Assembly (NCBI RefSeq): GCF_037782385.1
Contig: NZ_JBBEXD010000004.1
Span: 248,001 to 312,000, forward strand
Origin: Ascidiimonas meishanensis
Lineage (GTDB): Bacteria > Bacteroidota > Bacteroidia > Flavobacteriales > Flavobacteriaceae
Reading direction: 5' to 3'
Length of the DNA stretch: 64,000 nucleotides
The notes beneath the pieces were generated by a model. It ran no database searches and was not told the DNA's origin. It saw only the letters and a program-made list of their open reading frames with translations. The position numbers were made by a program, and so were the translations under genes. Positions 1 to 7,498 of the stretch are shown in pieces. Numbering within the stretch: the stretch's first letter is position 1; each line of letters starts with the position of its first letter.

Positions 1-28
1 CGATTCCTATATTGATAAAGGTTTTCAT
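1..28 (-). CDS. actE: Start of probable ActE (alternative complex III subunit), partial
   Basis: An ATG on the minus strand at 28 opens a frame MKTFINIGI that runs off the left edge of the window. It begins 8 nt after the actD stop, in the spacing expected of the next gene of the act operon. In Bacteroidota the gene after actD normally encodes ActE, a membrane-attached mono-haem cytochrome c. Only nine codons are visible, so the identity rests on gene order rather than on sequence. Confidence 0.45.
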
Positions 29-36
29 ATTTCTAA

Positions 37-561
37 TTAGTGCTTTTCTGATACTTTAATTTCTACCGCTCCTGTTTGCATCAACAAATCTGTAATTTCT
101 TGTTCGTTATTATTTACAGATATTTCCATAAGAAAGTGATCATCTGTGGTTCTTACATCTGGATTTTCTGCTTCCTTAAATGGCCAAAGTTTACTTCTAA
201 GATAAAATGTAATTACCATTAAGTGGGCTGCAAAAAAAACAGTAAGCTCAAACATTACAGGTACAAAGGCTGGCATATTCTGAAAATAGCTAAAACTTGG
301 TTTCCCACCAATATCTTGAGGCCAATCCTCAATCATAATAAAATTCATCATCCAAATTGCCACCGTGAGACCTAGACATCCATACATAAATGAAGTAATC
401 GCTAATCTGGTAGGTGCCAATCCCATTGCTTTGTCAAGTCCGTGAACTGGGAAAGGACAATAAACCTCTTCGATGTGATGGTGTGCAGCCTTTACTTTCT
501 TGACTGCATTCATCAATATATCGTCATCGTTATAAAATGCTTGTACAACTTTAGTGCTCAT
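37..561 (-). CDS. actD: Alternative complex III subunit ActD (DUF3341)
   Basis: This is a 174-residue inner-membrane subunit of alternative complex III, which oxidises menaquinol and passes electrons to a cytochrome or terminal oxidase. The sequence has a soluble N-terminal part, two hydrophobic membrane helices at about residues 53-75 and 98-121, and a soluble C-terminal part, which is the DUF3341 layout. It follows actC with a 9-nt gap and precedes the probable actE. Its exact role in the complex is structural as far as is known for the family. Length is normal and nothing looks broken. Confidence 0.9.
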   Translation of the reverse strand: MSTKVVQAFYNDDDILMNAVKKVKAAHHHIEEVYCPFPVHGLDKAMGLAPTRLAITSFMYGCLGLTVAIWMMNFIMIEDWPQDIGGKPSFSYFQNMPAFVPVMFELTVFFAAHLMVITFYLRSKLWPFKEAENPDVRTTDDHFLMEISVNNNEQEITDLLMQTGAVEIKVSEKH

Positions 562-570
562 ATACTGATT

Positions 571-2298
571 CTATTTCTTTAGTTCTTTAGCTTGCCCCGC
601 CCAATCATCTCGTTCCGCTCTTCCAGGGAATGAGCCTGTGATTTCGTCTAACAAATTATACTCTTTTTCAGTCATTTTACTAACCTGATCAAAAGTAAAA
701 ATACCTATCTGATTTAGGGTACGTTCCATAACTGGCCCTATACCATTAATTTTCTGAAGGGGATCTGCTGTTTGAGTCGCGCTGTCAAAAGTTCCTATAT
801 TCTCAAATAACTCGTTTACCTTTTCTGAATTTGCAACTGTTTCTGTTTTTTCCGTCACAGCCAATGTTCCTCCTGCTACTAAAGCAGTAGCTGCTGGCAT
901 TTCATACAATGGTTTGCCTGCTTCACGTAGTTTCTTAAAACGCTCTCCAGATGATTTCAAAATTGTTTTCACCTCCGCCTGAGCAATTACAGGAAACGTC
1001 CTGGCATAAAGAAGAAATAAAACAAAGAAAAATCCAATGGTTCCAATAAATATTCCAATATCCACAAAAGTGGGTGAGAACATAGTCCATGAAGATGGTA
1101 AATAATCTCTATGAAGTGAAGTAACAATAATTACGAAACGCTCAAACCACATACCTATGTTTACAACAATAGAAATGATAAAGGAGAACATAATACTGGT
1201 TCGCAACTTTTTAGACCACATAAACTGAGGTGAAAACACATTACATGTCATCATTGCCCAATAAGCCCACCAGTATGGTCCAGTTGCTCTGTTAAGAAAT
1301 GCGTATTGCTCGTATTCTACACCTGAGTACCAAGCAATAAATAACTCGGTAATGTATGCACAACCTACAATTGAACCTGTAATCATGATTACAATATTCA
1401 TGAGTTCAATATGCTGTACAGTAATATAATTTTCTAGGCTCACCACTTTTCTCATAATGATAAGCAAGGTATTTACCATAGCAAATCCAGAGAAAACTGC
1501 TCCTGCAACAAAATAAGGAGGAAATATAGTTGTATGCCAACCTGGTATTACCGAGGTAGCAAAGTCAAATGATACAATGGTGTGTACTGATAATACCAGA
1601 GGTGTTGCCAAACCAGCCAAGACAAGAGAAACTTCTTCAAAACGTTGCCAGTCTTTTGCTCTACCGCTCCATCCAAAACTAAGAATACTATATATCTTTT
1701 TCTGAAATGGTTTTACCGCTCTATCTCTGATCATCGCAAAATCTGGAAGCAACCCTGTCCACCAAAAAACCAATGATACAGAAAGATATGTAGAAATTGC
1801 AAATACATCCCATAATAATGGAGAGTTAAAATTCACCCATAAAGATCCGTATTGATTTGGAATTGGAACTACCCAATATGCCAACCAAGGACGTCCCATA
1901 TGTATAATAGGAAACAAACCTGCTTGGATTACCGAAAAAATGGTCATTGCTTCCGCTGATCGGTTAATAGCCATTCTCCATTTTTGACGGAAAAGTAACA
2001 ATACTGCTGAAATCAAAGTTCCAGCATGACCAATACCTACCCACCAAACAAAGTTGGTAATATCCCAGGCCCATCCAACAGTTTTGTTAAGACCCCAAGT
2101 ACCGATTCCTGTTGAAACCGTGTAAATAATACAACCCAATCCCCAAAGGAATGCTGTTAAAGCTATTGAAAATACTATCCACCACTGTTTATTTGCCCTT
2201 CCTTCTACTGGGGCAGCAATATCAACAGTTACATCGTGATAGGTTTTATCTCCGGTAACTAAGGGTTTTCGTATAGGTGCTTCGTAATGCGACGCCAT
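571..2298 (-). CDS. actC: Alternative complex III quinol-binding membrane subunit ActC (NrfD-like) with C-terminal HhH tail
   Basis: This 575-residue polytopic protein belongs to the NrfD/PsrC family and is the quinol-oxidising membrane subunit of alternative complex III. About ten strongly hydrophobic segments fill the first 450 residues. The membrane core is followed by a linker rich in Thr, Glu and Ala. Residues 514-575 then read LQKINGIGPVMERTL and onward, a typical helix-hairpin-helix module of the type fused to other Bacteroidota proteins. Such a tail is not needed for quinol chemistry and makes the protein longer than a typical ActC of roughly 450-480 residues. It lies 31 nt after actB in one operon. 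Confidence 0.92.
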   Translation of the reverse strand: MASHYEAPIRKPLVTGDKTYHDVTVDIAAPVEGRANKQWWIVFSIALTAFLWGLGCIIYTVSTGIGTWGLNKTVGWAWDITNFVWWVGIGHAGTLISAVLLLFRQKWRMAINRSAEAMTIFSVIQAGLFPIIHMGRPWLAYWVVPIPNQYGSLWVNFNSPLLWDVFAISTYLSVSLVFWWTGLLPDFAMIRDRAVKPFQKKIYSILSFGWSGRAKDWQRFEEVSLVLAGLATPLVLSVHTIVSFDFATSVIPGWHTTIFPPYFVAGAVFSGFAMVNTLLIIMRKVVSLENYITVQHIELMNIVIMITGSIVGCAYITELFIAWYSGVEYEQYAFLNRATGPYWWAYWAMMTCNVFSPQFMWSKKLRTSIMFSFIISIVVNIGMWFERFVIIVTSLHRDYLPSSWTMFSPTFVDIGIFIGTIGFFFVLFLLYARTFPVIAQAEVKTILKSSGERFKKLREAGKPLYEMPAATALVAGGTLAVTEKTETVANSEKVNELFENIGTFDSATQTADPLQKINGIGPVMERTLNQIGIFTFDQVSKMTEKEYNLLDEITGSFPGRAERDDWAGQAKELKK

Positions 2299-2329
2299 AA
2301 TCCTCTTATAATTGTCTTATTAATTTATT

Positions 2330-5300
2330 TTAAGCTTCGTTGGTGTTTCTCACTTTTACATGATAAAAAACATTAGGACGTGTTCCCACATGCTCTAACA
2401 GGTGATACATTCTATCACTTTCTTTAAGTTCTGCAACCTTGCTTCCCTCCATATTTATATCACCAAAAACGATAGAATTTGATGAACATGCTGCTGAACA
2501 TGCTGTTTGAAACTCTCCTTCCTTAACTTCTCTACCTTCTCTTTTGGCATCAAGGATAGTTTTTTGTGTTTTCTGAATACACATTGAGCATTTTTCCATC
2601 ACCCCACGAGAACGAACATTCACATCTGGATTCAAGACCATCTTACCAAGATCATTATTCATATGGAAATCAAACTCATCATTATTATTGTAAAGGAACC
2701 AGTTGAAACGACGTACCTTATAAGGACAGTTATTTGCACAATATCTAGTACCTACACATCTATTATATGCCATATGATTTTGACCCTGACGACTATGAGA
2801 AGTTGCCGCTACTGGACATACAGTTTCACATGGAGCATGATTACAATGCTGACACATTACCGGCTGAAAAGCTACTTGAGGATTTGCTGATGCAATTTCC
2901 ATCTCACTAAAAGTAGACAAGGAATCCCCTAAGCCATCAATACCATCTTTTGTTTTATTATCTCCTTCAAAAGTCTCTTCCGATGAATAATAACGATCAA
3001 TTCTTAACCAGTGCATATCACGAGACTTCCGTACTTCTGCTTTACCTACTACAGGAACATTATTCTCTGCATGACAAGCAATTACACAAGCCCCGCATCC
3101 TGTACAAGAATTTAAATCTATAGATAGATTAAAATGATGCCCGATTGAACGATCAAAAGAATCCCATAAATCTACAGATACAGCTTCTACTTCTTCGTGA
3201 TTAAGAGAAACCTCTGGTTTATGATTCCATTCATGATGCGATTTTGTATTGAAAATCTCTAAGGTAGTTTCCTTTACAATATCACCTCTACCCATTAAGG
3301 TATTATGAAGTTGAACACATGCAAATTCATGTTCACCTGAAACAGGTTCTAATGAAACCGATTGCACATTATTAAAATCTTTATACAAAGCGTACGCATT
3401 AACCCCAGTCTGCATTTCCTGCTGCATAGCTGCTTTCTTTCCATACCCAAATGCCAAACCAACCGTTCCTTTAGCTTGACCAGGCTGAATGATTACAGGA
3501 ACTTTTTCAAGAACAGTACCATCTGCTAATTTAACATTCGCATAACTACCATTTAAACCGCCATTTGCAACATTCCAGTTTTTATAAGTATCTCCTGCAT
3601 CAGCCGCAGACATCGTTAGGTAATTATCCCAAGAAACTCTTGTAATTGGATCTGGAAACTCTTGAAGCCAAGGATTGTTTGCCTGTTGACCATCTCCCAT
3701 ACCCACCTTGGTGTATAGCACTAACTCCATACCAGCAGAAGAAGCATTTCCTAATTTACGAACCGCCGAAGCAACCACAAAACCAGTAGAAACTTGTGGT
3801 TCCTCTATTTGAGAAACTTCCTCATCAATTATAGCCGACTCTGATTCAGCCACTACTGATTCTTCCAAAGAAGCAGTAAAAACCCCATCATGCAAAGCTT
3901 TATTCCATTGACTTCCTCCAAGAACAGAAGAAGTCCATGTTTCTTTTATATAATCATAATAAGAAGATTCAATACCCGTCCATTTCAGCAATGCTTCCTG
4001 AAACTGTCGTGTATCAAACAAAGGACGAATTGTAGGCTGCATAAGACTATAATTCCCTTTCTTAATTTCCAAATCACCCCAAGACTCCAAATAATGCGGC
4101 GCTGCCGCCACATAATTGGCCACTAAAGCTGTTTCGTCTTCTTTCATTGTAAAGGAAACAGATACACCCACTTTTTCTAAACCTTCTTTAAACTCTCCTA
4201 CATTTGGAAAAGTATACAAGGGATTTACACCGCTCATTACCAATACACCAACTTTACCTGATTTCATATCAGCCACTAACTGATTTACCTCAGCAACCGA
4301 CCCTTGACGAGTCATCTTTGGTGCTTTAACATCTATAACTTTACTATTTATATTTTCATTGATCTGCAATGCAAGTGCTTGGGCATCCACATCCTGAACA
4401 CCTGTAACAACTACTCCTCTAGAACCTGCTTTCTTAAGCTTTGTCGCCGCTATTTTCACCGCTGCTTCTACTGAATCAGACAACTTCTTGCCAGCAACAG
4501 AAACTCCATTTACGTATCCGTACAATTTGGCTAAAACAACTTTTTGCTCTGCAACCGTTAAAGCGACTCTCTTATCTGCATTTGCTCCAGTAAGGGACAT
4601 ATTAGACTCAAACTGTATATGGTATGACATTTTACCATCTTTAGGAACTCTTCCAACAGCATAGCCCTTATCAAAACCACCACCTTGCCAATCAGACAAG
4701 AAGTCTGCTCCTATAGAAACGATAGTTTCTGCCTTCGCAAAATCATAATCTGCAAGTGCCCTAGAACCATACTTAAGCTCAAACGCATTTAAAGCAGCAT
4801 CTTCTGCAACGGCATCGTACTGAATATGTTTAGCATTTGAAAACTTCTCTTTAAAAGTAGCTACAAGCCTATTAGTGGAAGGACTTGCATAAGTCTGTGT
4901 AAGAAACACTATTTGTTTCCCACTATTTTGAGCCGTGTTTAAACCAGCCATCACTGCTGTATCCAAATCTGACCAAGAAATATCTTCCCCACCTTTTTTA
5001 GGACCTTGTACTCTTTGAGCATCATACATAGTAAGAACGGAAGCCTGCACTCTGGCATTAGCAGATCCACCTACAATTGCATCCTTATTATTTTCAACCT
5101 TAATAGGCCTACCCTCTCTTGTCTTGACAAGAATACTAGCAAAATCATATCCGTCAGCGATTGAAGTCGCATAATAATCTGCTACTCCCGGGCGTATTTG
5201 CTCTGGCTGTATAATGTAAGGAATTGATTTAACCACGGGTCCGTCACAGGAAGCAAGCGTAGCTGCTGCCGTACTAAAACCTACATATTTAAGAAAGTCT

Positions 5301-5458
5301 CTTCGGGTAGTTGAAGAAGCCTCTAGAGTCTCTTTATCCCCTAGAAAATCATCTACCGGAATCTGTTCAACAAACTCATTCTGTTTGAGCGTTTCCATGA
5401 CTGAACTTTCAGGGTTCAGCTCTTCCACACTTTTCCAGTATTTCTTGTTTGACGCCAT
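2330..5458 (-). CDS. actB: Alternative complex III subunit ActB (molybdopterin-oxidoreductase-like plus ferredoxin-like)
   Basis: This 1042-residue iron-sulfur subunit of alternative complex III is exported through the Tat system. An RRDFLK twin-arginine motif sits at residues 52-57, about 50 residues inside the N-terminus, as in the family described as Tat-variant-translocated. The middle resembles the molybdopterin oxidoreductase fold, which in ActB carries no molybdenum cofactor. The C-terminal ferredoxin-like part has four cysteine clusters, starting at C785 (CTGCGACVIAC), C869 (CQHCNHAPCETVC), C901 (CVGTRYCANNC) and C957 (CSMC), enough for three [4Fe-4S] and one [3Fe-4S] cluster. It lies between actA and actC with 32-nt gaps. 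Confidence 0.93.
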   Translation of the reverse strand: MASNKKYWKSVEELNPESSVMETLKQNEFVEQIPVDDFLGDKETLEASSTTRRDFLKYVGFSTAAATLASCDGPVVKSIPYIIQPEQIRPGVADYYATSIADGYDFASILVKTREGRPIKVENNKDAIVGGSANARVQASVLTMYDAQRVQGPKKGGEDISWSDLDTAVMAGLNTAQNSGKQIVFLTQTYASPSTNRLVATFKEKFSNAKHIQYDAVAEDAALNAFELKYGSRALADYDFAKAETIVSIGADFLSDWQGGGFDKGYAVGRVPKDGKMSYHIQFESNMSLTGANADKRVALTVAEQKVVLAKLYGYVNGVSVAGKKLSDSVEAAVKIAATKLKKAGSRGVVVTGVQDVDAQALALQINENINSKVIDVKAPKMTRQGSVAEVNQLVADMKSGKVGVLVMSGVNPLYTFPNVGEFKEGLEKVGVSVSFTMKEDETALVANYVAAAPHYLESWGDLEIKKGNYSLMQPTIRPLFDTRQFQEALLKWTGIESSYYDYIKETWTSSVLGGSQWNKALHDGVFTASLEESVVAESESAIIDEEVSQIEEPQVSTGFVVASAVRKLGNASSAGMELVLYTKVGMGDGQQANNPWLQEFPDPITRVSWDNYLTMSAADAGDTYKNWNVANGGLNGSYANVKLADGTVLEKVPVIIQPGQAKGTVGLAFGYGKKAAMQQEMQTGVNAYALYKDFNNVQSVSLEPVSGEHEFACVQLHNTLMGRGDIVKETTLEIFNTKSHHEWNHKPEVSLNHEEVEAVSVDLWDSFDRSIGHHFNLSIDLNSCTGCGACVIACHAENNVPVVGKAEVRKSRDMHWLRIDRYYSSEETFEGDNKTKDGIDGLGDSLSTFSEMEIASANPQVAFQPVMCQHCNHAPCETVCPVAATSHSRQGQNHMAYNRCVGTRYCANNCPYKVRRFNWFLYNNNDEFDFHMNNDLGKMVLNPDVNVRSRGVMEKCSMCIQKTQKTILDAKREGREVKEGEFQTACSAACSSNSIVFGDINMEGSKVAELKESDRMYHLLEHVGTRPNVFYHVKVRNTNEA

Positions 5459-5490
5459 ATTTTATATAATGATATTAGCCTTTACGTTTA

Positions 5491-6825
5491 TTAGTAGTGA
5501 CATTTTCCACATTCTAAGCCACCCATTTGTGCAGCAGTAAGCTGCTCCACACCATACTTCTCTGATAACTGAGCATGAATTTTTTCATAATATTCATTCC
5601 CTTCCATCTGAACATTGGTCTCACGGTGACAGTTAATACACCAACCCATTGTTAATGGAGAATGCTGATACATAATTTCCATCTCTTCAACAGGACCGTG
5701 ACATTTCTGACATTCTATTTTACCAACTGTTACGTGTTGTGAATGATTAAAGTATGCGAAATCGGGTAAATTATGAATTCTAACCCACTTGATTGGTTGT
5801 TGTTCTCCAGTATAACTTTGGGTTTCTTCATCCCAACCAACTGCTGCATACAACTTCTTTATTTCTTTGGTGTAGAATTCCTTGGTATATCCATTCTCCA
5901 AGTCTTCTTCTCCATTGTACTCTGCTATATTTTTATGGCAGTTCATACAAACATTCATTGCCGGTATACCAGAATGCTTTGAAACCCTTGCAGAAGAATG
6001 ACAATATTTACATTCTATCTCGTTGTAACCTGCATGAATCTTGTGTGAATAATGAATTGGCTGCACGGGCATATAACCCTGATCAACACCTATTTGCATT
6101 ACATAACCATACCCATAATAAGCACTAGCTAGTAAAATAAATATTGTTGAAACAATCACTAAAAATTGATTTTGAGCAAAAGCTTTCCATAACGGAAGTC
6201 GCTTTTCACTTTCAGCCTTTACAATCTCTACTCCATTTGCCTCGGCAATTCTTCGAAGTGTTTTATTCACCAAGAATAACATCACCACCAACATACCAAA
6301 CACCAACACCAATGCACCTAAGATAATCTCACTTGGAACTCCAGATTCTACAACCTGAACATTCCCGGTAGGACCTGCCTCAACAACTGGGGGTGGTGGC
6401 GGAGTACTTGTATATGCTAAAATATTATCTATATCTGTGTTTGAAAGCTGCGGAAACGTATTCATTGCCGCCTTATTATACTCTTCCCATATAGCAATTG
6501 CCTGAGCATCCCCAGAAGCAATTAATGCCGGACTGTTTTTAATCCACTTATACAACCATTCACGCTCATACTTTTCAGCAACACCAGCTAATGCAGGTCC
6601 GGTCATTCTCTTATTGAGCGCATGACACGCAGCACAATTTGCTTTAAAAATTGCCTTTCCTTTTTCAGGATCACCTCCCAAATCGTTAGCAGGTGCTTCT
6701 TCTACCAAAGCGGGTGCTGCCGCCTCTGTATCCTGAGCAAAAAGAGAAGTTGAAAATGCCAGCGTAATCGCCAAGCTAATACCTAAAATTCTAGAAATTG
6801 AATTGCGGTGTATCACCTTTTTCAT
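5491..6825 (-). CDS. actA: Alternative complex III cytochrome subunit ActA, fused to an N-terminal cytochrome c domain
   Basis: This is the haem c subunit of alternative complex III and the first gene of the operon. The chosen start gives MKKVIHRNSIS followed by a normal signal peptide ending FAQ; in-frame ATGs also lie at 6834 and 6873 and cannot be excluded. Six CxxCH haem sites are visible. CAACH is in an N-terminal monohaem cytochrome c domain. CKYCH, CMNCH, CQKCH, CINCH and CGKCH are in the C-terminal pentahaem part. Two hydrophobic helices separate the domains (around PSEIILGALVLVFGMLV and FLVIVSTIFILLASA). The best-studied ActA is pentahaem, so the extra cytochrome c domain is a fusion. 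It probably acts as an electron exit or relay. Confidence 0.9.
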   Translation of the reverse strand: MKKVIHRNSISRILGISLAITLAFSTSLFAQDTEAAAPALVEEAPANDLGGDPEKGKAIFKANCAACHALNKRMTGPALAGVAEKYEREWLYKWIKNSPALIASGDAQAIAIWEEYNKAAMNTFPQLSNTDIDNILAYTSTPPPPPVVEAGPTGNVQVVESGVPSEIILGALVLVFGMLVVMLFLVNKTLRRIAEANGVEIVKAESEKRLPLWKAFAQNQFLVIVSTIFILLASAYYGYGYVMQIGVDQGYMPVQPIHYSHKIHAGYNEIECKYCHSSARVSKHSGIPAMNVCMNCHKNIAEYNGEEDLENGYTKEFYTKEIKKLYAAVGWDEETQSYTGEQQPIKWVRIHNLPDFAYFNHSQHVTVGKIECQKCHGPVEEMEIMYQHSPLTMGWCINCHRETNVQMEGNEYYEKIHAQLSEKYGVEQLTAAQMGGLECGKCHY

Positions 6826-6911
6826 ATTGGACATATATGTATTGTCTACTTGTATTTGGCACGATATTTTCATTATTTTAAAAAAAATAAGCGTGCCTGT
6901 AAATTCGGAAG

Positions 6912-6919
6912 CAAAAATA
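6912..6919 (-). promoter_or_regulatory. Probable -7 box of the act operon promoter
   Basis: On the minus strand this reads TATTTTTG, a full match to the Bacteroidota -7 element TAnnTTTG. It lies about 40 nt before the first in-frame ATG of actA. No clean TTTG -33 box is seen at the right distance, so the call is partial. Confidence 0.4.
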
Positions 6920-7017
6920 CGACATAGAGTCGATTTGAGAAATGTTCGAGATACGTTAATATTTAATTTATAATAATTCTAAATAATATTTTTCGTTACC
7001 TTATTAACGGAATAAAT

Positions 7018-7025
7018 TACTTTTG
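7018..7025 (+). promoter_or_regulatory. Probable -7 box for the SPOR gene
   Basis: TACTTTTG matches TAnnTTTG and lies 18 nt before the ATG at 7044. The -33 region is AT-rich without an exact TTTG. Confidence 0.4.
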
Positions 7026-7043
7026 TAAAAAATAGTTTTTACC

Positions 7044-7424
7044 ATGAAATTTTTGACTCATAAATACAATATTTTAAGCTTTATTCTCTTTATATCTGTT
7101 AATACTGGGGTAAAGGCACAAGACGGAACCATCACTATCAGTCAAGATCCACTGATTGATAAATTGGTTTCACTCAAGAAAGAAGTAAATGCTAATAGTA
7201 GCAAAGAGTTTTTTAAAATTCAAATCTATAATGGCAATCTTGCTGGAGCCAAAACTTCTGCTTCAAAGTTTAAATTATACTTTCCTGGATGGGAATGTGA
7301 TGTATTCTTTGAAACCCCCAATTACAAGGTAAGAGTAGGCAGATTTAGAACTCGTTTAGAAGCAGATAAAAGACTGGTAGAAGTTAAAACAAAATATCCT
7401 AGCGCCTTTATCTTAACACCTTAA
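7044..7424 (+). CDS. Secreted SPOR-domain protein
   Basis: This 126-residue protein has a signal peptide (MKFLTHKYNILSFILFISVN to about residue 25, VKAQ). It then has a single SPOR domain with the pattern FFKIQIYNGNLAGAKTSASKF, followed by YKVRVGRFRTRLEADKRL. SPOR domains bind glycan strands of peptidoglycan lacking stem peptides, often at division sites. It is a stand-alone monocistronic gene between two convergent or divergent neighbours and ends at a strong hairpin. Its periplasmic location and peptidoglycan binding follow from the family; a specific role is unknown. Confidence 0.85.
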   Translation: MKFLTHKYNILSFILFISVNTGVKAQDGTITISQDPLIDKLVSLKKEVNANSSKEFFKIQIYNGNLAGAKTSASKFKLYFPGWECDVFFETPNYKVRVGRFRTRLEADKRLVEVKTKYPSAFILTP

Positions 7425-7443
7425 ATTTTAATAAAGGTTTATT

Positions 7444-7481
7444 AAAAGTAAAAAGCGATCTTAAGATCGCTTTTTACTTTT
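7444..7481. terminator. Bidirectional terminator between the SPOR gene and infB
   Basis: A perfect palindrome centred near 7462/7463 has the core AAAAAGCGATC-TTAA-GATCGCTTTTT with extended A/T arms. It gives a hairpin with a U-tract on either strand and serves both convergent genes. Confidence 0.9.
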
Positions 7482-7498
7482 AATTCCATCTAGAACTA

